This document shows, piece by piece, positions 23,565 to 33,586 of a DNA stretch of 64,000 bases. Source of the DNA: Papio anubis (taxonomy: Eukaryota > Chordata > Mammalia > Primates > Cercopithecidae); contig NC_044988.1 in the NCBI RefSeq assembly GCF_008728515.1, forward strand, positions 36,311,159-36,375,158. Direction: 5' to 3'. Under the pieces are notes generated by a model. That model saw only the letters and a list, made by a program, of their open reading frames with translations. It did no database searches and was not told the origin of the DNA. Position 1 is the stretch's first letter. Every line of letters begins with the position of its first letter. The position numbers and the translations under genes are program-made.

Positions 23565-24035
23565 ATGGCGTCTGGTGTCCTTTCAGCCTATGTCCGCCGC
23601 CTGCCTGCGGCCTTTGCGCCGCTGCCCTGGGTCCCGATGCTGGCCGTGGCCCGGCCTCTCAGCACCGGTCTGTGCTCCACGGGGACCCAGAGGAGGCTCC
23701 GGCCTTTGCAGCCGGCCTTAAGGCTCGCGCAGGTTCCTGGTAGAGTTACACAGTTGTGCCGCCAGTATAGCGACATGCCCCCTTTGACATTAGAGGGCAT
23801 CCAGAACCGTGTTCTTTACGTATTGAAACTCTATGACAAGATTGACCCAGAGAAGCTTTCAGTAGATTCTCATTTTATGAAAGACCTGGGCTTAGATGGT
23901 TTGGACCAAGTGGAGATTATCATGGCCATGGAAGACGAATTTGGATTTGAAATTCCTGATATAGATGCTGAAAAGTTAATGTGTCCACAAGAAATTGTAG
24001 ATTACATTGCAGATAAGAAGGATGTATATGAATAA
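23565..24035 (+). CDS. Intact 156-aa NDUFAB1-like ORF lacking the 4'-phosphopantetheine serine
   Basis: The frame has the same length as mitochondrial ACP (156 aa). Residues 1-69 form an Arg-rich presequence with no Asp or Glu, as expected for mitochondrial import; the mature ACP fold begins near Ser69 and ends DVYE. The start has G at -3 and +4, a good Kozak context. In the family, the helix-II DSL motif serine carries 4'-phosphopantetheine, which holds acyl chains for mitochondrial fatty-acid and lipoate synthesis and for LYR-protein partners. Here codon 112 (23898-23900) is GGT, giving D-G-L, so the carrier function should be lost. From memory of the human protein, about three residues of the mature domain differ (positions 81, 101, 112), with more changes in the presequence. 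If translated it could be an apo-only or interfering ACP; otherwise it is a pseudogene with a chance-preserved frame. Confidence 0.85.
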   Translation: MASGVLSAYVRRLPAAFAPLPWVPMLAVARPLSTGLCSTGTQRRLRPLQPALRLAQVPGRVTQLCRQYSDMPPLTLEGIQNRVLYVLKLYDKIDPEKLSVDSHFMKDLGLDGLDQVEIIMAMEDEFGFEIPDIDAEKLMCPQEIVDYIADKKDVYE

Positions 24036-24186
24036 AGTATCAGACCCTTTGGCTTTGGGGAGCGAGGACTCAGATGATAGTGGCGAATGTCTGGCAGTGA
24101 GGACGCATTTTCGCATTGTTGCTGACTCTGACAGAGTGATTCTGATGGACTTGTATTTAAATTGTATAAGTGTTTTACTCTTTGAA

Positions 24187-24192
24187 AATAAA
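24187..24192 (+). promoter_or_regulatory. Poly-A signal of the retrocopy
   Basis: AATAAA about 15 bases before the A-rich tail, inherited from the parent mRNA. Confidence 0.85.
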
Positions 24193-24212
24193 TCTATAAA
24201 ACAAACAAAAAA

Positions 24213-24230
24213 AGAAATGATATAAAAATA
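24213..24230. repeat. Right target-site duplication of NDUFAB1 retrocopy
   Basis: 18 of 18 bases identical to 23522-23539, directly after the A-rich tail. Confidence 0.95.
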
Positions 24231-24289
24231 AAGGCGCTTTATTTATTTATTTTATTAGCACTTCACTTAAAATTCTTTTCCCGTCCCCC

Positions 24290-25018
24290 ACCCCAGATTT
24301 TATTTTAGATTCCGGGGGTACATGTGTAGGTTTGTTACCTGGATAAATTGCATGATACTGAGGTTTTGGGTACAAATGATCCTGTCACACAGGTATGAGC
24401 ATATTGCCTGGTAGTTTTTCAGCCCTCGTCCTCCTTCCTTACTCTCCCTGTTGTAGTCCCCAGTTTCCATTATTGCCCTTTTTATGTCTGTTAGTTTGTG
24501 ATGTTTAGCTCCCACTTAAAAGAGAGACCATGTGGTATTTGGTTTTCTGTTCCTGCATTAATTTGTTTAGGATAATGGCCTTCAGTTGCATCCATGTTGC
24601 TGCAAAGGACAGGATTTCATTCTTTTTTAAGGCTGCATAGTATCTCATGGTGTATGTGTACCATATTTTCTTTATCTAATCTGCCATTGAGGGGCACCTA
24701 GGTTGATTCCATGTCTTTGTTATTGCGAATAGTGCTGCAATACAAGTGCATGTGTCTTTTTGGTAGAACAATTTGTTTTCTTTTGGGTACATAGCCAGTA
24801 ATCGGATTGCTGGGTTGAATGGTAGCTCTGTTTTAAGTTCTTTGAGAAATCTCCAAACTGCTTTCCACAGTGGCTGAACTAATTTACATTCTCACCAACA
24901 GTGTATAAGCATTTGTTCTCTTTTCTCTAGTTTCTCTTGTTTTTTGACTTTTAAATAATGGCCATTCTGAGTGATGTGAGATGGTATCTCGTTGTGGCTT
25001 TGATTTGCATTTTAAAGA
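24290..25018 (-). mobile_element. 5'-truncated L1 (L1PB/L1MA-like), antisense
   Basis: Antisense L1 3' UTR and terminal ORF2: 'gggggtacatgtgtaggttt', then 'gctcccacttaaaagaga', 'atagtatctcatggtgtatg' and 'tttgatttgcattttaaag'. It ends abruptly near 25018, so only about 0.7 kb remains. Confidence 0.92.
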
Positions 25019-25082
25019 TACATTTATTTCCTCACCTCAGCTTGTGGGCTAAGGAATTCATAACTGCTACACAGGTATTGTA

Positions 25083-25099
25083 AGATCGATCGATCTATC

Positions 25100-25143
<44 letters not shown>

Positions 25144-25165
25144 GTCTATCTATCATCTATCTATT

Positions 25166-25220
<55 letters not shown>
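25083..25220. repeat. (TATC)n tetranucleotide microsatellite
   Basis: Two long runs of TATC/TCTA units separated by variant units (ctgtctatc, atttatc, tattatc), preceded by three GATC repeats. This is a compound STR likely to vary in length. Confidence 0.97.
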
Positions 25221-25222
<2 letters not shown>

Positions 25223-26269
25223 GCCTTGACTGTTATCTTACCTCCTAACTTATTAGCAAAGTAAAGAGCCCCACCTATTAATGTAACTGTTATAAAATGT
25301 TCTTAAGCCTGATCAACCTTGTTAATTGTCTTTGAATAAGAACTGGACTTGGGGGTGGGGCCTCCACTAGAGGCCAGCACACACCGCAAAGCAGCAAGCT
25401 CTGCTGTCCAATTCAACATTAGCCACTTCCCTAGTGTTCCTACAAGCCACTGAGCAAAAAAGAACGTCATACGGAGTCCTAGCCAGAACTAGCCCCCTAC
25501 TCTGTGTTTGCACTAACTCTTTTGATGTGGGTGTGGGGGGACTTTGCTTTTCGAGAGCTCTGGTGAAAGATTCCTCTGATCAGAGTGAATGCTTCATTGC
25601 TGAGAACTGTTTTTTTCTTCTAGTTGTAGAATAAGAACTGTTTTATTCTTCTGGTGGTAGAATAAGTTGTTCTTCTCTTTCAGAGAAGCTGATGACTTCG
25701 AAGTCACTTGGCATAGTATCCGGTTTCCTCTGTGATCTATGGGATGGCTGAGTCCACAGTGTGAGTCCAGCAGCAGTGCCTTTTGCACTGAATTCCTGAT
25801 TGATTCTATTGAACTCCTATCAGTTACCAGGAGCAGTTCCTGGATTGGGGAACAGCTGGAAAGGTGCTTTATCTTTGCCTATTTCCAGGACATGTGAGCA
25901 CTTTAAAAGCCATCCTTTCAGCACTTGAGGACCTAATCAGCAATCTCAATTTTGCTTTTTTGATATGGTCTCTGAGTCTTAGATGTTAAACACAGTGAAA
26001 GCTTGGAAATGTTCTTCTGCTGTAGTGAGCAGTCAGCGGCCCTTCTGTGGCAGAGACGGGCCTGACACCCTCCTCAATAGTCACCTGATGTTAAAACCAG
26101 ATGAAGATCCCTCGGGAGAGCCCCACTGAGTTTAAGTCCTTAGCATGGCACCGGAGGTTTTTTAGTCTAACTTTTCCTTGATGTCGGCTTCTACCTTGCA
26201 TCCTGTTACAGCCCATACTCTAGCTATGGAAAATGATTGTCAATCACTCAGCACACTAGATTGTTCCAC
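25221..26269. other. Unique non-coding stretch with a local duplication
   Basis: No transposon recognised. It includes the 31-bp tandem duplication listed separately. Short frames only. Confidence 0.5.
25603..25664. repeat. 31-bp tandem duplication, two copies
   Basis: 25603-25633 and 25634-25664 are adjacent direct copies beginning agaactg and ending gtagaata, with three mismatches. Consistent with one slippage or unequal-exchange event followed by drift. Confidence 0.9.
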
Positions 26270-26552
26270 AGCTTTGTGCCTTCGTTTGGTGAATACCTGC
26301 TCCTATTTCAACACTCGCCCCTTCCCTGAGTTTTCTGAGCTTCTGGGAAACCCCCATTCTATATCCCTCATGCCTCCACCCGCACCTTGTTTTATGACCT
26401 CTTTAGCATTTTATTGGGGGAGGTTTAATCCTGTGGCTGTCACTCTTTCCAGATTGTAAGGACTTTGAAGGCAAAAACTATGTCTCAGCTAGCTCTGTGT
26501 TCCTAATGCCTGGGGTCTAATAGCCCCTCAGGAAATGTTTATTGAGTGAATA
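26270..26552 (+). mobile_element. L2 LINE 3' end, sense
   Basis: Order of landmarks: 'cagattgtaaggactttgaagg', 'aaaactatgtctcag', 'ctgtgttcctaatgcctgg' and the terminal 'aggaaatgtttattgagtg', a complete L2 3' terminus. Confidence 0.85.
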
Positions 26553-27089
26553 AAATCTACTTTGATTTCTTGCAAAAATCTTGTGGCACTGACAGTTTAA
26601 TAATGGTGCCAGGAAGCTCTTTTCCAGTAAGCAGAATGTGGTTGTGTTGAGGTGAAAGATTCCAGCTCAGGATTGGGAGGAACATGCTATCCAATCCTCA
26701 CTTCAGGTCAAAAGGACCACAGAATCACGAAATATTTCTTAAAGCGAAGAATACATCAACCAAAAGTGGGTAAGGGATTTCACTGCAGTTCATCATTTAT
26801 GGTCTCTTTTAACAGAGTTTATTGCCATCAGGGATTCAGCAGACCAAGACCACACATCATGTGAGGGGCTCCAAAGAAGCTCTTGAAATTAGCTCCTGGA
26901 GAAATCTTGCTTGAACAGCAGGTTCCAAGCAAACTGTGACACAGAGAAAATTTGTCTTTATCCAGCTCTTTTTCCTCCCTCTGGTTCCCCAGATCTCTCA
27001 GATTGTAATTAAGAGATTCAAAGTGTTCCATTCACCTCCTTTTAAAGACTACCAACTGCCTGAACACCTTTGATTACGAATCCACATCA
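26553..27089. other. Non-coding stretch, nothing recognised
   Basis: Unique sequence with only chance frames (for example 70 aa plus at 26652-26864). Confidence 0.5.
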
Positions 27090-27269
27090 CAGTATATTAT
27101 AATCTACATGCTCGTGTGGTTATAGCTCTTATAAAACCCTGGGCTTCTGGAGGTCAGGCAAGTGTATCCTACTTACCCTTATATCTTTGGGCACTGTTAT
27201 GGTATTACAATAGTCTTATACAATAATATTCAAATGTTAGTTGAGTAAATACATAAATAAAAAACATAT
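27090..27269 (+). mobile_element. L2 LINE 3' end, sense
   Basis: 'cttctggaggtcaggcaag', 'cttatatctttgggcactg' and the terminal 'caaatgttagttgagtaaat' fit a diverged sense L2 tail. Its last 38 bases are repeated in inverted orientation immediately downstream. Confidence 0.65.
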
Positions 27270-27315
27270 ACAATAAAATATGTTTTTTATTTATGTATTT
27301 ATTCAACTAACATTT
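27232..27315. repeat. Near-perfect inverted repeat (38-bp arms, 8-bp spacer)
   Basis: Left arm 27232-27269, spacer acaataaa (27270-27277), right arm 27278-27315. The right arm is the reverse complement of the left at 37 of 38 positions. The arms consist of L2 tail sequence, so an ordinary pair of independently inserted L2 copies would be far more diverged from each other. Confidence 0.95.
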
Positions 27316-27489
27316 ATTGAGTCTACGTTTTTGAAATTTCATTGAACAGAGAAGCACGTTTCCCAGAAAAGACTATACTCTTTGCAATTTTTAGACTAAC
27401 TGGAAGCACAGAAAACTTAACACACATCTCAAGATTGTTCTGATTCAGTCATGGAACCAGAAGAGTTCTTGCCCTACATTTGTGCCATA

Positions 27490-27830
27490 CTTTATAGTTT
27501 AAAAGGTATAGGCACTACCTTTTCTCTTATTTGACATTTCTTTTTTTTTTTGAGACGGAGTCTCGCTCTGTCGCCCAGGCTGGAGTGCAGTGGCCGGATC
27601 TCGACTCACTGCAAGCTCCGCCTCCCGGGTTTACGCCATTCTCCTGCCTCAGCCTCCCGAGTAGCTGGGACTGCAGGCGCCCGCCACCTCAATGAGCTTG
27701 TGAGATAAGTGTTAATCTCAAAATTTTACCAGTGAGAAGATTGGTGCTCAGAGAGGTTAAGTGACATCTCAGACAGTGCACAGATAGCAGTATCCCAAGT
27801 CAGCACTAGGGCTTTCATGTTTTGAGGAAA
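27490..27830 (+). mobile_element. MIR SINE, sense, split by a truncated Alu
   Basis: Left part to about 27539 ('gccatactttatag'...'cttatttgac') and right part from 27690 ('tgtgagataagtgttaatct', 'ctcagagaggttaagtgac') read as one MIR in sense. The Alu lies between, with no obvious target duplication. Confidence 0.7.
27540..27689 (-). mobile_element. Young 5'-truncated AluY, antisense (about 150 bp)
   Basis: Poly-T then the right monomer with nearly all CpGs intact (gacggagtctcgctctgtcg), indicating youth. It stops at 'cccgccacctc' before the central A-rich linker, so the left monomer is absent. Diagnostic-looking bases are gtggccggatctc and gggtttacgcc. Confidence 0.93.
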
Positions 27831-28739
27831 ACTCAATGTTTTAAAAATTGTCATTCATAGACTGCCAGCTCTGTCACCTTTGGACCTAGTGAAGTCTCTG
27901 ATGGTAATGCATTGCCATTTTGGATGCAAACTCAATTGAAATGTTTTAAAGCATGAGACTTATGTTAATGTCCCATTGTTCTAAGAATTATGCAGTAAAT
28001 AACTGGAAAAATATGCCTGTATTTCAGACATTATGTTAATAGCACACATATTGCAAAACAGAATCACTAAAATACTGTTAACTCTCTTCTGATACATTCT
28101 ATGCAAAACGTACTATACACTCTAAACTTTTCACTTAAACTCAAAGTGACATAATAGCAATAGAAAAATTCAGTAAGTGAAGATATCTGCAGCCTATTCA
28201 ATTTATGTATTTGCTCTATCGATAGTACTAGGCAAATAGGAAACTTTGTCATACCTATGTAGTGTTTACAAAGAAATGCTTGGCAAACTAGCAAACCAAA
28301 TGTGTGTTGTGCCATAAATTTGGAAATTTGACTTTTTATAACCTTAGGCATTGTCAGATTCTCTACAGTTCTTCTAAATCCTTTTGCTTTATGGTTTTCA
28401 TATATCTGAAAAGATAAGTATATGCAAAATTGGATGTTTTCCAAGCAATGTGTCTTTCATTTGTATTTCCTGAGGAGCTCAGCTATATGCAGTAATGCAC
28501 TCATATTTTAGAACGCTGACTATGAAATAAAGTGCTACACTTAAATATACAATGTCTCTACCATCATTCCCTAAAATATTTGGGTAAATGTGGTTTTGAC
28601 TTATATATAATTTATTATATTCCGTCAAGTCGTGTTTATAACTTCTACTTTGTATTTCCTAAATTTGAAAACATATCTTATTCTATCACTAGAATATGGA
28701 TTTCTTGAGGGTAGCATTTGTGTCATTTAAGATTGTGTT
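27831..28739. other. AT-rich unique stretch
   Basis: No repeat recognised except a short L2-like phrase near 28690-28730. A 125-codon minus frame at 28067-28444 has no recognisable domain and sits in AT-rich sequence; I treat it as chance. Confidence 0.45.
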
Positions 28740-29400
28740 TAGCAACAAGTAGCAGAAAACTTTGGTAAGAGGTTGAAACAAATAGGGGTTGAATTATTTC
28801 AGAGAACAAGAATTCCAGAGGTAGGCAGCTTCTGGGGTTGGTTGGTTGGCTTAATGATAACAGGGCAAGTTTGTTTTCTTTTCTTTCCTTTTTCTTTTTC
28901 TTTTTCTTTTTCTTTTTGTTTTCAGACCGAATCTCACTCCTTCACAAAGGCTGGAGTGCATGGCAAGATCTCGGCTCACTATAACCTCTGCCTCCCAGGT
29001 TCAAGAGATTCACGTGTCAGCCTCCGGAGTAGCTGGGATTACAGGTGAATGCCACCACACCTGGCTAATTTTTTTGTGTGTTTTGTAGAGAAAGGGTTTC
29101 ACCATGTTGGCCAGGCTGGTCTCTGACTCCTCATCTCAAGTGATCTGCCCATCTCGGCCTCCCAAAGTGCTGGGATTACAGGCATGAGCTACCATGCCTG
29201 GCCTCAGGGTGAGTTTTGTTGCAGTCCTCTTGGTCTTTTCCTCATGCTTGTTGCTTCATTGTTGCAAGAGGGCTGCTGTCCCTCCAGCCATTAACATTAA
29301 GGGCAGGAAAGAAGAGGAAGAGGAGCAGCAGCAATTTCTATTCCTTTTGATTCTTAAAAACCTGCTAGTAGAATTCTGACTTACCATCTCCTTAGCCAGA
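28740..29400. mobile_element. Unnamed interspersed repeat (copy 3), split by Alu
   Basis: 'caagtagcagaaaac', 'ccagaggtaggcagcttc' and 'ggttggttggttggcttaatg' before the Alu, and 'gagggctgctgtccctccag' after it, parallel the copy at 41710-42140. It looks like a dispersed mammalian family that I cannot name confidently. Confidence 0.4.
28876..29203 (-). mobile_element. Old Alu, antisense, with (CTTTT)n head
   Basis: The T-rich head at 28876-28920 is a CTTTT repeat grown from the A-tail. The Alu body follows with many substitutions. Imperfect target duplications, cagggcaagtttgtt (from 28861) and cagggtgagttttgtt (from 29205), flank it. Confidence 0.93.
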
Positions 29401-29454
29401 GCCATGTACCTGGCTACTCCCCATTGAAGTGAAGCCTGGTAAAGTGGATATTTA

Positions 29455-29467
29455 ACTCTTCTAGCTT
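29455..29467. repeat. Left target-site duplication of the full-length L1
   Basis: actcttctagctt, 13 of 13 identical to 35624-35636, lying just outside the degenerate T-rich (antisense poly-A) end. Confidence 0.93.
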
Positions 29468-29708
29468 ATTTTTTTAATATGAAATTAAATTAAATTTTTT
29501 GAAAATTATACTCTAAGTTCTAGGATACATGTGCACAACGTGCAGGTTTGTTACATATGGATAAATGTGCTGTGTTGGTTTGCTGCCCCCATTAACTCAT
29601 CATTTACATTAGGTATTTCTCCTAATGCTATCCCTCCGCCATTCCCCCACCCCATGACAAGCCCCGGTGTGTGATGTTCCCTGCCCTGTGTCCAAGTGTT
29701 CTCATTGT

Positions 29709-32700
29709 TCAATTCCCACCTATGAGTGAGAACATGCGGTGTCTGGTTTTCTGTCCTTGCGATAGTTTGCTGAGAATGATGGTTTCTAGCTTCATCCACG
29801 TCTCTACAAAGCACATGAACTCATCCTTTTTTATGGCTGCATAGTATTCCATGGTGTATATGTGCCACATTTTCTTAATCCAGTCTATCATTGAGGGACA
29901 TTTGGGTTGGTTCTAAGTCTTTGCTATTGTGAATAGTGTGGCAATAAACATACGTGTGCATGTGTCTTTATAGTAGCATGATTTATAATCCTTTGGGTAT
30001 ATTCCCAGTAATGGGATTACTGGGTCAAAGGGTATTTCTAGTTTGACATCCTTGAGGAATCACTACACTGTCTTCCACAATGGCTGAACTAGTTTACACT
30101 CCCACCAACAGTGTGAAAGTGTTCCTGTTTCTCCACATCCTCTCCAGCACCTGTTGTTTCCTGTTAATGACTGCCATTCTAACTGGTGTGAGATGGTATC
30201 TCATTGTGGATTTGATTTGCATTTCTCTGATGACCAGTGGTGATGAGCATTTTTTTCATGTCTGTAGGCTGCATAAATGTCTTCTTTTGAAAAGTGTCTG
30301 TTCATATCCTTTTCCCACTTCTTGATGGGGTTGTTTGATTTTTTCTTGTAAATTTGTTTAAGTTCTTTGTAGATTCTGGATATTAGCCCTTTGTCAGATG
30401 GGTAGATTGCAAAATTTTTCTCCCATTGTGTAGGTTGCCTGTTCACTCTGATGGTAGTTTCTTTTTCTGTGCAGAATCCCTTTAGTTTAATTAGATCCCA
30501 TTTGTCAGTTTTGGCTTTTGTTGCCATTGCTTTTGGTGTTTTAGACATGAAGTCCTTGCCCATGCCTATGTCCTGAATGGTACTACCTAGGTTTTATTCT
30601 AGAGTTTTTATGGTTTTAGGTCTAACATTTAAGTCTTTAATCCATCTTGAATTAATTTTTGTAGGAGGTGTAAGGAAGGGATCCAGTTTCAGCTTTCTAC
30701 ATATGGCTAGCCAGTTTTCCCAGCACCATTTATTAAATAGGGAATCCTTTCCCCATTTCTTGTTTTTGTCAGGTTTGTCAAGATCAGATGGTTGTAGATG
30801 TGTCGTGTTATTTCTGAGGTCTCTGTTCTGTTCCATTGGTCTATATATCTGTTTGGTACCAGTACCATGCTGTTTTGGTTATTGTAGCCTTGTAATATAG
30901 CTTGAAATCAGGTAGTGTGATGCCTCCAGCTTTGTTCTTTTTGCTTAGGATTGTCTTGGCAATGCAGGCTCTTTTTTGGTTCCATATGAACTTTAAAGCA
31001 GTTTTTTTTCCAATTCTGTGGAGAAAGTCATGGGTGGCTTGATGGGGATGGCATTGAATCTATAAATTATCTTGGGCATTATAGCCATTTTCATGATATT
31101 GGTTCTTCCTATCCATGAGCATGGAATGTTCTTCCATTTGTTTGTGTCCTCTTTTATTTTGTCAAGAAGTGGTTTGTAGTTCTCCTTGAAGAGGTCCTTC
31201 ACATCCCTTGTAAGTTGGATTCCTAGGTATTTTATTCTCTTTGTAGTAATTGTGAATGGGAGTTCACTCATGATTTGGCTTTCTGTCTGTTCTTGGTATA
31301 TAAGAACGCTTGTGATTTTTGCACTTTGATTTTGTATCCTGAGACTTTGCTAAAGTTGCTTGTCAGCTTAAGGAGATTTTGGGCTGAGACAATGGGGTAT
31401 TCTAAATATACAATCATGTCATCTGCAAAAAGGAACAATTTGACTTCCTCTTTTCCTAATTGAATACCCATTATTTCTTTCTCTTGCCTGATTGCCCTGG
31501 CCAGAACTTCCGACACTATGTTGAATAGGAGTTGTGAGAGGGTATCCCTGTCTTGTACCAGTTTTCAAAGGGAATGCTTCCAGTTTTTGCCCATTCAGTA
31601 TGATACTCGCTATGGGTTTGTCATAATAGCTCTTATTATTTTGAGATACATTCCATCAGTATCTAGTTTATTGAGAGTTTTTAGCATTGAAGGGCTGTTG
31701 AATTTAGTCGAAGGCCTTTTCTGCATCTATTGAGATAATCATGTGGTTTTTGTCATTGGTTCTGTTTATGTGTTGGATTACATTCATTGATTTGCATATG
31801 TTGAACCAGCCTTGCATCCCAGGGATGAAGCCAACTTGATCTTGGTGGATAAGCTTTTTAATGTGCTGCTGGATTCAGTTTGCCAGTATTTTATTGAGGA
31901 TTTTGCATCGATGTTCATCAGGGATGTTGGTCTAAAATTCTCTTTTTTTGTTGTGTCTCTGCCAGACTTTGGTATCAGGATGTGCCAGACTTTGGTATTA
32001 GGATGATGCTGGCCTCATAAAATGAGTTAGGGAGAAGTTCCTCTTTTTCTGTTGGTTGGAATAGTTTCAGAAGGAATGGTACCAGCTCCTCTTTGTACCT
32101 CTGGTAGGATTTGGCTGTGAATCCGTCTGGTCCTGGACTTTTTTTAGTTGGTAGGCTATTAATTATTGCCTCAATTTCAGAGCCTGTCATTGGTCTATTC
32201 AGCGATTTAAATTCTTCCTGGTTTAGTCTTGGGAGAGTGTATGTGTCCAGCAATTTATCCATTTCTTCTAGATTTTCTAGTTTATTTGCATAGAGGTGTT
32301 TATGGTATTCTCTGATGGTAGCTTGTATTTCTGTGGGATCGGTGGTGGTATCCCGTTTATCATTTTTTATTGCGTCTGTTTGATTCTTCTCTATTTTCTT
32401 CTTTATTAGTCTTGTTTGCGGTCTATCAATTTTGTTGATGTTTTCAAAAAATCAGCTCCTGGATACATTGGTGTTTTTTGAATGGTTTTTTGTGTCTGTA
32501 TCTCCTTCAGTTCTCCTCTGATCTTAGTTATTTCTTGCCTTCTGCTAGCTTTCGAATTTGTTTGCTCTAACTTCTCTAGTTCTTTTAATTGTGATGTTAG
32601 GGTGCTAATTTTAGATCTTTCCTGCTTTCTCTGGTGGGCATTTAGTGCTATAAATTTTCCTCTATACACTGCTTTAAATGTGTCCCAGAGATTCTGGTAC

Positions 32701-33532
32701 ATTGTGTCTTTGTTCTCATTGGTTTCAAAGAACATCTTTAGTTCTGCCTTAATTTCATTATTTACCCAGTAGTCATTCAGGAGCAGGTTGTTCATTTTCC
32801 ATGTAGTTGTGTGGTTTTGAGTGAGTTTCTTAATCCTGGGTTCTAATTTTATTGCACTGTGGTCTGAGAGATGGTTTATTGTGATTTCTGTTCTTTTCAT
32901 TGGCTGAGGAGTGCTTTACTCCCAATTATGTGGTCAATTTTGGAATAAGTGTGATGTGGTACTGAGAAGAATGCATATTCTGTTGATTTGGGGTGGAGAG
33001 TTCTGTAGATGTCTACTAGGTCTGCTTGGTGCAGAGCTGAGTTCAAGTCCTGGATATCCTTTTAACCTTCTGTCTTGTTGATCTGTCTAATGTTGACATT
33101 GGGTTGTTAAAGTGTCCCATTATTATTGTGTGGGAGTCTAACTCTCTTTTTAGGTCTCTCAAGACTGGCTTTATGAATCTGGGTGCTCCTGTATTGAGTG
33201 GATTTGTATTTAGGATAGTTAACTCTACTTGTTGAATTGATTCCTTTACCATTGTGTAATGGCCTTCTTTGTCTCTTTTGATCTTTGTTGGTTTAAACTC
33301 TGTTTTATCCTGTTTTTTTTTTTTTTTGCTTTCCATTTGCTTGGTAGATCTTCCTCCATCCCTTTATTTTGAGCCTATATGTGTCTCTGCATGTGAGATG
33401 GGTCTCTGGAATACAGCACACTGATGGGTCTTGATTCTTTATCCAATTTGCCAGTCTGTGTTTTTTAACTGGGGCATTTAGCCCATATGCATTTAAGGTT
33501 AATATTGTTATGTGTGAATCTGATCCTGTCAT
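29709..33532 (-). pseudogene. L1 ORF2 (endonuclease-reverse transcriptase), broken
   Basis: ORF2p normally has about 1275 residues: an N-terminal APE-like endonuclease, a reverse transcriptase and a Cys-rich tail. The start ATG at 33532 and end at 29709 give the expected span. The frame is shifted at least four times: at the A/T run 33311-33329, between 33043 and 32900, near 32300, and at a 23-bp duplication at 31960-32005. The RT catalytic F-A-D-D is preserved (plus-strand 31418-31429). In the endonuclease, the G-D-F-N motif reads G-H-F-N (His codon at 33112-33114), losing a metal/catalytic Asp. Confidence 0.93.
31960..32005. repeat. 23-bp tandem duplication inside L1 ORF2
   Basis: 31960-31982 and 31983-32005 are adjacent copies starting tgccagactttgg and differing at one base. 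As 23 is not a multiple of three, it shifts the ORF2 frame. Confidence 0.92.
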
Positions 33533-33586
33533 TATGATGTTAGCTGGTTAGTTTGCTCGTTAGTTGATGCAGTTTCTTCCTAGCAT

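Larger units (their letters stand above)
23540..24212 (+). pseudogene. NDUFAB1 (retrocopy): Processed retrocopy of NDUFAB1 (mitochondrial acyl carrier protein)
   Basis: An intronless cDNA-like unit: a 25-base 5' leader, an uninterrupted 156-codon frame, a 3' UTR with AATAAA at 24187-24192, then an A-rich tail (aaacaaacaaaaaaa), all bounded by a perfect 18-bp duplication. Together these define an L1-mediated processed copy. The parent gene encodes the mitochondrial acyl carrier protein and complex I subunit. The perfect duplication and the lack of frame damage argue for a fairly recent insertion or for constraint; the sequence alone cannot separate these. Whether it is transcribed is unknown. 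It sits immediately 5' of a truncated antisense L1 and has no evident own promoter. Confidence 0.95.

Noticed and set aside
27090..27330. Interpretation of the inverted repeat as two independent L2 tails in opposite orientation
   Set aside because: A 37 of 38 match is too high for two ancient L2 insertions; a single inverted copying event is simpler.
28067..28444. 125-codon minus ORF in unique AT-rich DNA
   Set aside because: No domain, no splice or promoter context; one such frame is expected by chance in 64 kb.
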